Source: Neotamlana laminarinivorans (GTDB lineage Bacteria > Bacteroidota > Bacteroidia > Flavobacteriales > Flavobacteriaceae). From it: DNA of 64,000 bases. A program made the position numbers and the translations under genes. The notes beneath the pieces are model-generated. The model worked only from the letters and a program-made list of their open reading frames with translations. It did no database searches and had not been told where the DNA came from. Numbering within the stretch: the stretch's first letter is position 1; the number at the start of each line of letters is the position of its first letter. Below are positions 25,883-35,156 of the stretch, piece by piece. The DNA is taken from positions 62,001 to 126,000 of the forward strand of contig NZ_JAJAPW010000003.1 of the NCBI RefSeq assembly GCF_020523925.1, read 5' to 3'.

Positions 25883-26902
25883 ATGTCAGATATAAGAAAG
25901 GCTTTAAAAGAACGCATTTTGGTGTTAGATGGTGCCATGGGAACCATGCTACAAGCCTATAAGTTTACAGAAGAAGATTTTCGTGGCGAGCGTTTTAAAG
26001 ATTACCCAACGCCGTTACAAGGAAACAACGATTTGTTGTCTATTACACAGCCCGAAGCTATAAAAACCATTCACGCAAAGTATTTCGAGGCTGGTGCCGA
26101 TATTATTGAAACCAATACCTTTTCGGGAACAACCATTGCTATGGCCGATTACCAAATGGAAGATTTGGTTTACGAACTTAACTACGAATCTGCTAAAATA
26201 GCAAAAGAAGTTGCTGTAGAATTCACAAAAAAAGAACCACATAAACCACGTTTTGTAGCAGGTTCAATTGGGCCAACAAACCGTACAGCAAGTATGTCGC
26301 CAGATGTAAACGATCCGGGTTACAGAGCCGTAACGTTTAATGAATTACGAATAGCATACAAACAACAAGTTGAAGCTTTAATGGATGGTGGCGCAGATAT
26401 TTTATTAGTTGAAACCGTTTTCGATACATTAAATGCAAAAGCAGCATTATTTGCAATAGAAGAAGTAAAGGACGAAAGAAATTTAGAAATTCCTGTTATG
26501 CTTAGCGGTACTATTACCGATGCTTCAGGACGAACTTTATCGGGGCAAACCGCCGAAGCGTTTTTAATTTCGGTTTCACATATTCCGTTATTATCTGTTG
26601 GATTTAATTGTGCTTTAGGAGCCAATTTGTTACAGCCACATTTAGAGGCCATTGCCAATAAAACCGAATTTGCAATTTCGGCACATCCAAATGCAGGTTT
26701 ACCTAATGCTTTTGGTGAGTACGATGAATCTCCAGAAGAAATGGGCGAGCAAATTGAAGCTTACTTAAAAAAGAATTTAATAAATATTATTGGTGGTTGT
26801 TGTGGTACAAGTCCAGAACATATTCGCGTTATAGCAAATATTGCTGCGAAATATGAACCACGTGAAGCTGTCACTTTGAGCGCAGTCGAAAAGTCTCTTT
26901 AA
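25883..26902 (+). CDS. metH: methionine synthase, homocysteine-binding module (split MetH, part 1)
   Basis: It carries the zinc-dependent homocysteine S-methyltransferase barrel. [11 protein letters not shown] is at the N-terminus. The zinc ligands are C243 (GFNCALGA) and C306-C307 ([11 protein letters not shown]). Its 339 residues equal the first module of E. coli MetH (1227). The stop at 26902 and the next start at 26916 are in different frames, which separates this module from the folate, cobalamin and activation modules; this split is found in other Bacteroidota. The last ~11 residues ([11 protein letters not shown]) are encoded by a family-B REP-like repeat, so the C-terminal tail is probably not ancestral. 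It follows a SAM-I riboswitch. Confidence 0.93.
   Translation: MSDIRKALKERILVLDGAMGTMLQAYKFTEEDFRGERFKDYPTPLQGNNDLLSITQPEAIKTIHAKYFEAGADIIETNTFSGTTIAMADYQMEDLVYELNYESAKIAKEVAVEFTKKEPHKPRFVAGSIGPTNRTASMSPDVNDPGYRAVTFNELRIAYKQQVEALMDGGADILLVETVFDTLNAKAALFAIEEVKDERNLEIPVMLSGTITDASGRTLSGQTAEAFLISVSHIPLLSVGFNCALGANLLQPHLEAIANKTEFAISAHPNAGLPNAFGEYDESPEEMGEQIEAYLKKNLINIIGGCCGTSPEHIRVIANIAAKYEPREAVTLSAVEKSL
26869..26900 (+). repeat. REP-like hairpin, family B, copy 4, inside the end of metH part 1
   Basis: TGTCACTTTGAGCGCAGTCG continues into AAAAGTCTC. The stem ACTTT/AAAGT encloses the exact family loop. It encodes the last residues and touches the stop codon of metH part 1. Confidence 0.75.
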
Positions 26903-26915
26903 AGCGAATAGATTA

Positions 26916-29588
26916 ATGAAAGTGAAACAATCAAAATATATGCGTTTATCAGGATTAGAACCATTAGTCCTGAACGAAAACAGCAACTTTATAAATGTAG
27001 GTGAGCGAACTAACGTAGCAGGTTCACGTAAATTTTTACGCTTAATTAAAGAAGAAAAATTTGATGAAGCTTTAGATATTGCACGTCATCAAGTAGATGG
27101 TGGTGCGCAAATTATCGATATTAATATGGACGACGGACTTATAGACGGCAAAGAGTCTATGGTTCGTTTTTTAAATCTTATTGCCGCAGAGCCAGATATT
27201 TGTCGTGTGCCAATAATGATTGATAGTTCTAAGTGGGAAATTATCGAAGCTGGTCTTCAAGTGGTACAAGGTAAATGTGTGGTAAATTCCATTTCGTTAA
27301 AAGAAGGAGAAGAAAAATTTATTTGGGAAGCCAAACAAATAAAACGCTATGGTGCCGCAGTAATTGTTATGGCTTTTGACGAAGTTGGGCAAGCCGATAA
27401 TTATGAAAGACGCATTGAAATAGCCGAACGATCTTACGATGTTTTGGTAAACAAAGTAGGTTTTCCATCAGAAGATATCATTTTCGATTTAAATATTTTT
27501 CCAGTTGCAACAGGAATGGAAGAACATCGAAAAAATGCTATCGATTTTATTGAAGCAACCCGATGGGTGCGTCAAAATCTTGAAAATGTTAGTGTAAGTG
27601 GTGGTGTAAGTAACGTGTCGTTCTCGTTTAGAGGTAATAACGGTGTGCGCGAAGCTATGCATTCCGTATTTTTATATTATGCTATTCAAGCAGGTATGAA
27701 TATGGGTATTGTAAACCCAACTATGTTGGAAGTTTACGACGATATTCCTAAAGATTTATTAGAGCATGTTGAAGATGTTATTTTAGATAGAAGAGACGAT
27801 GCTACCGAACGTTTGCTAGAATTTGCCGAAACTGTAAAAGGCTCAAAAGCCGAAAAAACAGTTGATTTATCTTGGCGTGAAAACCCGTTACAAGACAGAA
27901 TTACGCACGCTTTAGTAAAAGGGTTAGATGCTTTTATTATTGAAGACATTGAACAAGCGCGACAAGAATCCGAAAAACCAATTGATGTTATTGAAGGCCA
28001 TTTAATGATTGGTATGAATGTAGTTGGCGATTTGTTTGGCGAAGGAAAAATGTTCTTGCCACAGGTAGTAAAATCGGCACGTGTAATGAAAAAAGCTGTG
28101 GCTTACCTAAATCCATTTATTGAAGCCGAAAAAACTGAAGACTCAGAGCCTGTTGGTAAAATTTTAATGGCAACGGTAAAAGGCGATGTTCACGATATTG
28201 GTAAAAATATTGTAAGTGTGGTGCTGGCCTGTAATAACTACGAAATTGTAGATTTAGGGGTTATGGTGCCTCCCGAAAAAATTATTGAAACCGCTATAAA
28301 AGAGCGCGTTGATGCTATTGGTTTGTCCGGTTTAATCACACCATCGTTAGATGAAATGGTTTATTTAGCAAAAGAAATGCAGCGCGAAAATTTCGACATT
28401 CCGTTATTAATTGGTGGAGCAACAACATCTAAAGCGCATACGGCTGTAAAAATAGATACGCAGTATAAAAACGCGGTAGTTCATGTAAATGATGCTTCTA
28501 GAGCGGTAACAGTAGTGGGCGACTTGTTAAACAAACAAACAGCACACGAATACGTGTCTAAACTTAAAAAAGATTACGACGAATTTAGAACCAAGTTTTT
28601 AAAACGAGGTAAAGAGAAATCGTATATAACTATAAACGAAGCTAGAGCGCGTAAATATAACATCGATTGGGAAACTTCCGAAATTGTAAAGCCTAAAGCT
28701 ATGGGTGTGCAAATGTTTAAGCAATTAAGCTTAAAAGAATTGTTGCCGTTTATAGATTGGAGTCCGTTTTTTAGAAGTTGGGATTTGCACGGTAAATATC
28801 CAAATATTTTAAAAGATAATGTTGTTGGCGAGCAAGCAACAGTGCTTTTTAATGAAGCGCAAGAAATGGTGCAAGACATTATAGCTAAACAACTATTAAA
28901 ACCTAAAGCGGTTTTTGGTTTGTTTGAAGCTAATACCATAAACGATGATGATATTTCTGTTAAAAAGAAGGGTGAAGAAATTGCCGTTTTTAGGACATTA
29001 AGACAGCAATTAAAAAAACGTGACGGTATTCCAAACCATGCTTTAGCTGATTTTATTGCACCAGAAAGTTCAGGAAAAACCGATTATATTGGCGCATTCT
29101 GTGTCGCTATTTTCGGGGCTCAAGAATTAGCAGAAAGTTATAAGGCTAAAGATGATGATTACAGTGCCATTATGGCTCAAGCTATTGCCGATCGTTTTGC
29201 TGAAGCTTTTGCCGAATATTTGCATAAGGAAGTAAGAACGAAACATTGGGGTTATGCCGAAAATGAAGATTTAACCAACGACGATTTAATTAAAGAAAGC
29301 TATAAAGGCATTCGTCCGGCGCCAGGTTATCCAGCGTGTCCAGATCATTTAGAAAAAGAAACCATTTGGGAATTGCTGGAGGTTGAAAAAATTATTGGCG
29401 TAACGCTAACAGAAAGTTTAGCTATGTGGCCAGCTGCTGCGGTTTCGGGGTATTATTTTGCTAACCCAGAAGCAAAGTATTTTGGTTTAGGTAAAATAAC
29501 CGACGATCAAGTTAAAGATTATGCCGAACGAAAAGGTATAGCGTTAGAGAAAGCTAGAAAATGGTTACATCCCAATTTAGCAGATTAG
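26916..29588 (+). CDS. metH: methionine synthase, folate/cobalamin/reactivation modules (split MetH, part 2)
   Basis: This 890-residue protein completes methionine synthase. Residues about 20-290 form the methyltetrahydrofolate-binding barrel ([30 protein letters not shown]). A helical cap precedes the cobalamin domain, where [13 protein letters not shown] holds the DxHxxG ligand (D424, H426, G429), followed by [10 protein letters not shown] and [15 protein letters not shown]. The SAM-dependent reactivation domain is C-terminal, with [12 protein letters not shown] near residue 804. It methylates homocysteine together with part 1. The gap to part 1 is 13 bases. The first ATG is used; a second at codon 9 is possible. 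Confidence 0.95.
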   Translation: MKVKQSKYMRLSGLEPLVLNENSNFINVGERTNVAGSRKFLRLIKEEKFDEALDIARHQVDGGAQIIDINMDDGLIDGKESMVRFLNLIAAEPDICRVPIMIDSSKWEIIEAGLQVVQGKCVVNSISLKEGEEKFIWEAKQIKRYGAAVIVMAFDEVGQADNYERRIEIAERSYDVLVNKVGFPSEDIIFDLNIFPVATGMEEHRKNAIDFIEATRWVRQNLENVSVSGGVSNVSFSFRGNNGVREAMHSVFLYYAIQAGMNMGIVNPTMLEVYDDIPKDLLEHVEDVILDRRDDATERLLEFAETVKGSKAEKTVDLSWRENPLQDRITHALVKGLDAFIIEDIEQARQESEKPIDVIEGHLMIGMNVVGDLFGEGKMFLPQVVKSARVMKKAVAYLNPFIEAEKTEDSEPVGKILMATVKGDVHDIGKNIVSVVLACNNYEIVDLGVMVPPEKIIETAIKERVDAIGLSGLITPSLDEMVYLAKEMQRENFDIPLLIGGATTSKAHTAVKIDTQYKNAVVHVNDASRAVTVVGDLLNKQTAHEYVSKLKKDYDEFRTKFLKRGKEKSYITINEARARKYNIDWETSEIVKPKAMGVQMFKQLSLKELLPFIDWSPFFRSWDLHGKYPNILKDNVVGEQATVLFNEAQEMVQDIIAKQLLKPKAVFGLFEANTINDDDISVKKKGEEIAVFRTLRQQLKKRDGIPNHALADFIAPESSGKTDYIGAFCVAIFGAQELAESYKAKDDDYSAIMAQAIADRFAEAFAEYLHKEVRTKHWGYAENEDLTNDDLIKESYKGIRPAPGYPACPDHLEKETIWELLEVEKIIGVTLTESLAMWPAAAVSGYYFANPEAKYFGLGKITDDQVKDYAERKGIALEKARKWLHPNLAD

Positions 29589-29597
29589 AAAATAAAG

Positions 29598-29834
29598 ATG
29601 AAATTTATAGAGTTAACTTTAGGAAGCCATATGGTATGCCATGGTTTTGATGAAAACAATAAAGAAATATTAGAACGTGTTGATTTAGATGGTTTTTCAA
29701 AAAAGTTGGTTGCTGTTTCTAGAATAAAATCGGTGAGTGAAAAATATGTTTTAATCGATTGTTTAGATGGTCGATGGGTGTATTGGGAATATGAAGATGG
29801 TTACGAAACAGTAAAAAATCTATTGAACAGTTAA
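29598..29834 (+). CDS. small uncharacterised protein of the metH operon
   Basis: A 78-residue acidic protein, 9 bases after metH part 2, so very likely in the same transcript. There is no signal peptide, membrane helix or recognised motif. Alternating strands (IELTLGSHMVCHGF, KLVAVSRIKSVSEKYVLIDCLDGRWVYWEYED) suggest a small beta-rich fold. It contains two cysteines. I do not recognise a family; a role near methionine synthesis is only contextual. Confidence 0.7.
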   Translation: MKFIELTLGSHMVCHGFDENNKEILERVDLDGFSKKLVAVSRIKSVSEKYVLIDCLDGRWVYWEYEDGYETVKNLLNS

Positions 29835-29839
29835 CTTAA

Positions 29840-29868
29840 CAATTTGTTGCTTTTTCGGTAACAAATTG
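29840..29868 (+). terminator. hairpin after the 78-residue gene, possible terminator
   Basis: CAATTTGTT (29840-29848) and AACAAATTG (29860-29868) are perfect arms around an 11-base loop. No T tract follows, so termination is uncertain. Confidence 0.4.
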
Positions 29869-29904
29869 AAGCTATATAAATAAGAATTTTGCAGCAAAAA
29901 AACG

Positions 29905-30003
29905 ATGAAAATGAATAGACTTAAATTTTCTACAGAGGTTAAATTTTTTATTCAACTTTTAATGTTAACTGTTGCTGCGTTAACGGTTTCTTATTTTGTG
30001 TAA
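29905..30003 (+). CDS. possible 32-residue single-pass membrane peptide
   Basis: The frame MKMNRLKFSTEVKFFIQLL continues as MLTVAALTVSYFV and stops at 30001-30003. A basic N-terminus is followed by a continuous hydrophobic stretch of about 18 residues, the layout of a small inner-membrane peptide. It begins after the hairpin at 29840-29868. The gene is short and I know no homologue; it could be chance. Confidence 0.4.
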   Translation: MKMNRLKFSTEVKFFIQLLMLTVAALTVSYFV

Positions 30004-30017
30004 CAACACGTTGGATG

Positions 30018-30044
30018 TGTCATCCTGAACTCGTTTCAGGATCT
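30018..30044 (+). repeat. REP-like hairpin, family A, copy 2
   Basis: TGTCATCCTGAACTCGTTTC continues into AGGATCT. The stem is ATCCTGAA/TTCAGGAT, with changes matched against copy 1 (1335) and copy 3 (48448). Confidence 0.75.
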
Positions 30045-30115
30045 TTTTAAAGTTAAGGAGATATATTGTTATTCAGTCCCAATGTTTGTTGGGATTGTAA
30101 CAAGATTTCGTTTTT

Positions 30116-30148
30116 AGACCTGTAAGGTTTCTATAACCTGACAGGTCT
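30116..30148. repeat. AGACCTGTAAGGTT palindrome
   Basis: AGACCTGTAAGGTT (30116-30129) and AACCTGACAGGTCT (30135-30148) pair with one mismatch around TCTAT. It is related to the hairpins at 273 and 22949. With the elements at 30018, 30215 and 30327 it fills the gap 30004-30360; nothing else was seen there. Confidence 0.7.
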
Positions 30149-30214
30149 GAAAAAAAAGCTTTATACCAAGGTTAGCCAAAAGTCATGATTTTTTGAAATT
30201 GTACCTTTGGCAAA

Positions 30215-30298
30215 CCCGCGTTAGCCATTGTAGTGGCATCCTTTTTTGAGGAACGAGAAAAAGATATAACGGAAAGCGCGACCCGATAGGGTAACGCC
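30215..30298 (+). ncRNA. structured repeat element, copy 2 (possibly Flavo-1-like)
   Basis: The closing stem is GCGTTA (30218-30223) with TAACGC (30292-30297). It shares TAGTGGCATCC, GGAAAGCGCGACCC and GGGTAACGCC with copy 1 at 10480 and the reverse copy at 51099. It ends 62 bases before metF. Confidence 0.6.
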
Positions 30299-30326
30299 AA
30301 AAAAATAAATAATAATTATTGAAGAG

Positions 30327-30346
30327 ATTTCCGCCTTTGCGGAAAT
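30327..30346 (+). repeat. short perfect hairpin ATTTCCGC-CTTT-GCGGAAAT before metF
   Basis: Eight perfect pairs with a four-base loop end 14 bases before the metF start. Related to the palindrome at 13993. It may affect translation of metF. Confidence 0.55.
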
Positions 30347-30360
30347 TATAAAAGCGAGTT

Positions 30361-31314
30361 ATGAAGGTAACAGAACATATTAAAAAGGCCAACGGAAAAA
30401 CCTTGTTTTCGTTTGAGATTGTAACACCGGTAAAGGGAAAAAATATTCAGGATTTGTATAACAATATCGATCCTCTAATGGAGTTTAATCCGCCATTTAT
30501 TGATGTAACCACCTCGCGTGAAGAGTATGTTTATGTTGAAAAAAACGGACTTTTAGACCGCAAAACAGTTAGAAAACGCCCAGGAACTCTTGGTATTTCG
30601 GTAAGTTTAAAGCATAAATATAACGTTGATCCGGTGCCGCATATTTTGTGCGGTGGTTTTACCAAAGAAGAAACCGAGTATATGTTGGTAGATTGCCATT
30701 ATCTGGAAATTGATAATGTAGTGGCGCTTCGTGGTGATGCTATGAAACACCAAAAATATTTCGAGCCAACTAAAGGTGGACATACCTATGCTTGCGAATT
30801 GGTGCAACAAATTACGGACCTTAATAATGGTAAGTTTTTGCATGAAGAAAATTTAACCCAGTTTAAAACCGATTTTTGTATTGGGGTTGCCGGTTACCCA
30901 GAAAAACACATGGAAGCACCATCGTTGCAAACCGATTTAAAGCGTTTAAAAGCTAAGGTTGATGCTGGAGCAGATTATGTGGTAACTCAAATGTTTTTTG
31001 ATAACCAAAAGTATTTCGATTTTGTTGAAATGGCTAAATCGGCAGGTATTAATATTCCTATAATTCCGGGTATAAAACCGCTTGCTGTTAATAGGCATTT
31101 ACAATTATTGCCTCATGTGTTTAGTATAGATTTACCAGAAGAATTAATTAATGCTGTTGATGCTTGTAAGGATAATAAAGCGGTTAGACAAGTTGGTATT
31201 GAGTGGGCAATTAAACAATCGAAAGAGTTAAAAGCTGCTGGAGTACCTGTTTTACACTATTATTCTATGGGAAAAAGCGATAATGTGCAAGCTATTGCCG
31301 AAGCTTTATTTTAA
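30361..31314 (+). CDS. metF: methylenetetrahydrofolate reductase
   Basis: It reduces 5,10-methylene-THF to 5-methyl-THF, the methyl donor for MetH. The 317-residue flavin barrel starts with FSFEIVTPVKGKN, where the Glu is the family's catalytic acid. VALRGDAMKHQKYF is near residue 121 (canonical LRGDxP region), GADYVVTQMFFDN near 210 and IPIIPGIKPL near 238. No C-terminal SAM-regulatory domain is present, as usual in bacteria. The gene is about 770 bases after metH part 2, separated by structured repeats, so it may have its own control. Confidence 0.94.
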   Translation: MKVTEHIKKANGKTLFSFEIVTPVKGKNIQDLYNNIDPLMEFNPPFIDVTTSREEYVYVEKNGLLDRKTVRKRPGTLGISVSLKHKYNVDPVPHILCGGFTKEETEYMLVDCHYLEIDNVVALRGDAMKHQKYFEPTKGGHTYACELVQQITDLNNGKFLHEENLTQFKTDFCIGVAGYPEKHMEAPSLQTDLKRLKAKVDAGADYVVTQMFFDNQKYFDFVEMAKSAGINIPIIPGIKPLAVNRHLQLLPHVFSIDLPEELINAVDACKDNKAVRQVGIEWAIKQSKELKAAGVPVLHYYSMGKSDNVQAIAEALF

Positions 31315-31344
31315 ATAATTACTTTTACGGTACAAAACCTATTA

Positions 31345-32445
31345 ATGAAGTTTTTATTATCTGCCCTGTTGTGTTTTTGTTTTATTTCTGTTTTAGCACA
31401 GAATAAAACACATTCGTCTTATGTTGATGTTAATTATTTTAAAGGAAATATAGCCTTGCATAATAATGATATTTTGCATTTAATTCAAGGACATCCAGAA
31501 GGTTATTTAATTAGCTGGAATAAAAAAACCTATGGTTTTGAAGCATGGGAACAACGCTATAATTATCCAGATTATGGGGTTACTTATTCTTATCAAAGCA
31601 TGAAAAACCCTGATGTTTTAGGTACGTTAGCTTCGTTGTATGCGCATTACAATTTTTATTTTTTTAATAGGCATTTGATGTTTAGAGTAGGTCAAGGTTT
31701 GGCTTACGCCGATAAGGCTTACGATAAGGGAACTAATTATAAAAATACAGCTTATGGCAGTCATATATTAAGCAGTACATTTGCTATGCTAAATTATAAA
31801 AAAGAACGTATTTTTAATAGGTTTGGTATACAGGCGGGTTTAACATTACTTCATTATTCTAACGCCAATGTAAAGGCACCAAATGCAAGTACAAATACTA
31901 TAGCTTTAAATTTAGGTGTCACTTATAATTTAGATAATGTTGAGCCAGAATATCAATATACATTAGAAGAAACCGATAAAAAATATACTGAACCCATAAA
32001 ATATAACATTGCATTTAGGTTTGGTATAAATGAAAGCGACGTGGTTGGCATGGGGCAATTTCCGTTTTATATATTTTCTGGTTATGCAGATAAACGAATT
32101 AATAGAAAAAGTGCCATTCAATTAGGAACCGATGTGTTTTTTTCGAAGTTTCTAGAAGAATTAATTTACTACCAAAGTGTGTCTTTTCCAGAGGCAAATG
32201 TGTCCGGAGATGAAGATTATAAACGTGTGGGTGTTTTTGCAGGTCATGAGTTGTTTATAAATAAAATGTCGTTATTAACCCAATTGGGGTACTATGTGTA
32301 TTATCCATACGATTTTGAAGGGCGCATGTACATGCGAATAGGTTTAAAACGATATTTTGGTAATAAAGTTTTTGGAGCTGTAACGTTAAAATCGCACGGC
32401 GCTAAAGCTGAAGCGGTGGAGTTTGGTGTAGGAATTAGGTTGTAA
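31345..32445 (+). CDS. PagL-like lipid A 3-O-deacylase (acyloxyacyl hydrolase family)
   Basis: A signal peptide (MKFLLSALLCFCFISVLAQ) directs export. The 366 residues have the alternating pattern of outer-membrane beta strands. The H-x-S-N motif that holds the catalytic His and Ser of PagL appears as H170-Y-S172-N173. The C-terminus ends VEFGVGIRL, with a terminal aromatic/hydrophobic pattern for barrel insertion. PagL trims an acyl chain from lipid A. The protein is longer than enterobacterial PagL (~165), as in Bacteroidota members. It begins 30 bases after metF, probably by chance of genome order. Confidence 0.78.
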   Translation: MKFLLSALLCFCFISVLAQNKTHSSYVDVNYFKGNIALHNNDILHLIQGHPEGYLISWNKKTYGFEAWEQRYNYPDYGVTYSYQSMKNPDVLGTLASLYAHYNFYFFNRHLMFRVGQGLAYADKAYDKGTNYKNTAYGSHILSSTFAMLNYKKERIFNRFGIQAGLTLLHYSNANVKAPNASTNTIALNLGVTYNLDNVEPEYQYTLEETDKKYTEPIKYNIAFRFGINESDVVGMGQFPFYIFSGYADKRINRKSAIQLGTDVFFSKFLEELIYYQSVSFPEANVSGDEDYKRVGVFAGHELFINKMSLLTQLGYYVYYPYDFEGRMYMRIGLKRYFGNKVFGAVTLKSHGAKAEAVEFGVGIRL

Positions 32446-32469
32446 CAATCAATTAAAAACATATAAATC

Positions 32470-33189
32470 ATGTCACATTTAAAAGGAAAAAAGGCCATTA
32501 TAACAGGCGGCGGAAGAGGTTTAGGGAAAGCGACGGCTATTGCTTTTGCTAAAGAAGGTATTGATGTTGCTATTACCGGAAGAAATGAAACTGTTTTAAA
32601 AGAAACAGTAACAGAAATAGAAAACTTAGGCGTGAAGGCAATATATTCAGTTTTTGATGTTGGAAACTACGACGAAGTAAAACAAAGTATTGAAAGTATT
32701 GTTAGTGATTTAGGTTCTGTAGATATTTTAGTTAATAATGCAGGAATTGCTGCATTTGGATCGGTTCTAGATATGGAAGTTGCAGATTGGACTAACATTA
32801 TACAAACCAATCTTTTGGGCATGTATTATGTAACTAAAGAAGTATTGCCGCATTTAGTAAATAAAAATGATGGTGAAATTATAAATGTATCGTCTACAGC
32901 TGGTTTAAATGGTAATGCTACAACATCGGCATATTCGGCATCAAAGTTTGCCGTTATAGGTTTCTCGGAATCTTTAATGAAAGAGGTAAGAAAAAATAAT
33001 ATACGTGTTTGTACTTTAACACCAAGTACTATTGCTTCAGATATGTCTATAGATTTAGGAATTGCAACAAAGGATTCTGAAGATAGCGTTTTGCAACCAG
33101 ATGATTTTGCAGAATTGATTGTAGCTGGTTTAAAATTACCTAAGCGTGCTATGTTAAAAAGTGCTTCGTTATGGTCTACTAATCCATAA
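32470..33189 (+). CDS. short-chain dehydrogenase/reductase, FabG-like
   Basis: A classical SDR of 239 residues: TGGGRGLG at about 14-21 (NADP-binding), NNAGIAAFG near 87 and the catalytic set S(ST) near 138 with YSASK near 151-155. FabG-type 3-oxoacyl-ACP reductase is the closest-looking activity, but the adjacent genes give no fatty-acid context, so the substrate remains open. It begins 24 bases after the PagL-like gene. No membrane segment or signal is present. Confidence 0.83.
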   Translation: MSHLKGKKAIITGGGRGLGKATAIAFAKEGIDVAITGRNETVLKETVTEIENLGVKAIYSVFDVGNYDEVKQSIESIVSDLGSVDILVNNAGIAAFGSVLDMEVADWTNIIQTNLLGMYYVTKEVLPHLVNKNDGEIINVSSTAGLNGNATTSAYSASKFAVIGFSESLMKEVRKNNIRVCTLTPSTIASDMSIDLGIATKDSEDSVLQPDDFAELIVAGLKLPKRAMLKSASLWSTNP

Positions 33190-33230
33190 AAATACAAATT
33201 AAGGTCTTCTGTAATATATAGAAATAACTA

Positions 33231-33977
33231 ATGAAAAAATTAAGCTACATAATTTATGTGTTGTTCTTTGTTGCTTGTAATAGCGAAAATGCTAACGATT
33301 GTTTTCAGAAGTCTGGAGATATTATTCAACATGAATTTTTTGTAGATGAGTTTACGAAAATTTGGGTAAATCGAGATATTGAATTAGTTCTAACGGAAGG
33401 AGAAACGCAAAGCGTACAAGTTGAAACTGGAAAAAATTTATTAAATGATGTTACTGCAGTTGTTACGGAGGGAGAATTAGTTTTAACCGATAACAATACC
33501 TGCAATTATGTGCGAGATTATGGTGTAACTAAATTTTATATTACAGCTCCCAATATTACTCAAATTAGAAGTTCTACCCAATACCCAATAAGTTCCAATG
33601 GCGTATTAACATACCCAAGTTTATCTATTTATTCTGAAGATTATAGCGAACCCGATACGTTTTTAAGTGGTGATTTTAATTTAGAAATTAATAACAATAG
33701 CTTTAGTCTGGTTTTTAACGGTATTTCTAATTGCTATATTTCTGGTCAAACCAATACTATGAGTGTTACTTTTGCTTCAGGAACTTCACGATTTGAAGGC
33801 CGGTATTTTGAAGCTCAAAATATAAATATTTGGAATAGAAGCTCAAACGATATGATTGTAAACCCGATACAATCCCTAACAGGAAAAATATCGGGTACAG
33901 GAAATGTAATAACAGTAAATACACCTAATGTTGTTGATGTTGAACAACAATATACAGGGCGATTAATTTACGAATAG
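33231..33977 (+). CDS. DUF2807 (GIN domain) lipoprotein
   Basis: A lipoprotein signal ends at Cys16 (YVLFFVAC|NSEN). The following ~230 residues are beta-rich with repeated strand patterns typical of the head-GIN domain (DUF2807): HEFFVDEFTKIWVNRDIELVLTEGE leading into a parallel-beta-helix-like part (SLSIYSED, LEINNNSFSLVFN). Function in the family is unknown; members are envelope proteins of Bacteroidota. Its last 15 bases overlap the 3' end of ackA on the opposite strand. Cys-rich spots (C16, C23) are few. Confidence 0.8.
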   Translation: MKKLSYIIYVLFFVACNSENANDCFQKSGDIIQHEFFVDEFTKIWVNRDIELVLTEGETQSVQVETGKNLLNDVTAVVTEGELVLTDNNTCNYVRDYGVTKFYITAPNITQIRSSTQYPISSNGVLTYPSLSIYSEDYSEPDTFLSGDFNLEINNNSFSLVFNGISNCYISGQTNTMSVTFASGTSRFEGRYFEAQNINIWNRSSNDMIVNPIQSLTGKISGTGNVITVNTPNVVDVEQQYTGRLIYE

Positions 33978-35150
33978 GCTAACAGATTGTTTAGCTATTT
34001 CTAATTCTTCATTAGTAGGTACAACTAAAACTTGAACCTTGGAATCGTCTGTATTTATAGCTCTTGTAGTATCAGACCTTAAATCATTTTTAGCAACATC
34101 TAACTTAATGCCTAAAAAGTCTAAATCTTCACAAACCATTTTTCTTATAGCTTTAGAGTTTTCACCAATTCCAGCGGTAAACACAATAGCATCTAAGCCA
34201 TTTAAAATCGCAGCATAACTACCAATGTATTTTTTTATACGATAGGTGTTCATTTGTAAAGCTAATTGGCAGTCTTTATTGCCTTCCGAAGCTTTCAGTT
34301 CAATATCTCTTAAATCGCTGTAGCCAGTTAAACCTAACATGCCGCTTTCTTTATTTAAAAGCTTATTAATGTCTTTTACAGAATAGCCTAAATTATCTTT
34401 TAAATGAAAAATTACTGAAGGGTCTATAGATCCAGATCGCGTTCCCATAATTAAACCATCTAAAGGAGAAAAGCCCATAGAATGATCAATGCTTTTGCCA
34501 TCTTTTACAGCTGTCATACTACAACCATTTCCTAAGTGAATAGTTATAATTTTAGATTCTGATTTGTTAAGAAATTTATTGGCTTGCTCTGAAACATACT
34601 TATGACTTGTGCCATGAAACCCATACATACGAATGTGATGCTTAGTTAAAAGTTTGTTTGGAATGGCATACTTGTAAGCTTTTTCAGGCACAGATTGTAA
34701 AAATGCAGTATCAAAAACAGCAACTTGTTTTGCTGTAGGAAAAATAGTTTCAGCAACCATAATACCTTCTAAATTAGCAGGGTTGTGCAAAGGAGCTAAA
34801 GATGAAAGCGATTTTATTTTTTCCTTTACATCTTGGTCAATTTCAACAGTATCGTTAAAGTGCATACCGCCATGAACAACTCTATGGCCAACAATTTTAA
34901 TGTCTTCTGCGGTTTTTAAAACACCTTCTTTTTTATCTAATAAATGTTTAGCAACTAGTTTTAAAGCGGCTTTGTGTGTTAATATTTTTGTTTCGGTTTC
35001 AACGTTTTTATGTTCAGATTTAAATTTAAACTTAGCATCTGTAAAGCCAATACGTTCAACAACACCAGCACAAATAATAGTTTCTTCTGGCATGGCAAAA
35101 AGTTGAAATTTTAAAGATGAGCTTCCGGAGTTTAGTACAAGTACTTGCAT
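33963..35150 (-). CDS. ackA: acetate kinase
   Basis: It interconverts acetyl phosphate and acetate with ADP/ATP. The 395-residue ASKHA fold begins MQVLVLNSGSSSLKFQL (phosphate loop), and carries HRVVHGG near residue 86, FDTAF near 146, MYGFHGTSHKYV near 174 and GNGCSMTAV near 206, all acetate-kinase signatures. It is six bases downstream of pta on the same strand, a standard pair for acetyl-CoA to acetate conversion. Its 3' end overlaps the convergent DUF2807 gene. Confidence 0.96.
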   Translation of the reverse strand: MQVLVLNSGSSSLKFQLFAMPEETIICAGVVERIGFTDAKFKFKSEHKNVETETKILTHKAALKLVAKHLLDKKEGVLKTAEDIKIVGHRVVHGGMHFNDTVEIDQDVKEKIKSLSSLAPLHNPANLEGIMVAETIFPTAKQVAVFDTAFLQSVPEKAYKYAIPNKLLTKHHIRMYGFHGTSHKYVSEQANKFLNKSESKIITIHLGNGCSMTAVKDGKSIDHSMGFSPLDGLIMGTRSGSIDPSVIFHLKDNLGYSVKDINKLLNKESGMLGLTGYSDLRDIELKASEGNKDCQLALQMNTYRIKKYIGSYAAILNGLDAIVFTAGIGENSKAIRKMVCEDLDFLGIKLDVAKNDLRSDTTRAINTDDSKVQVLVVPTNEELEIAKQSVSLFVN

Positions 35151-35156
35151 ATGGTT

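Noticed and set aside
26883-26940. A frameshift breaking metH into two pieces
   Set aside because: The two parts correspond to whole modules with a clean stop and start, and this split is known from other Bacteroidota; an error is unlikely.
33963-33977. Overlap of ackA with the DUF2807 gene as a sign of mis-annotation
   Set aside because: Fifteen bases of 3' overlap between convergent genes is common, and both C-termini fit their families.
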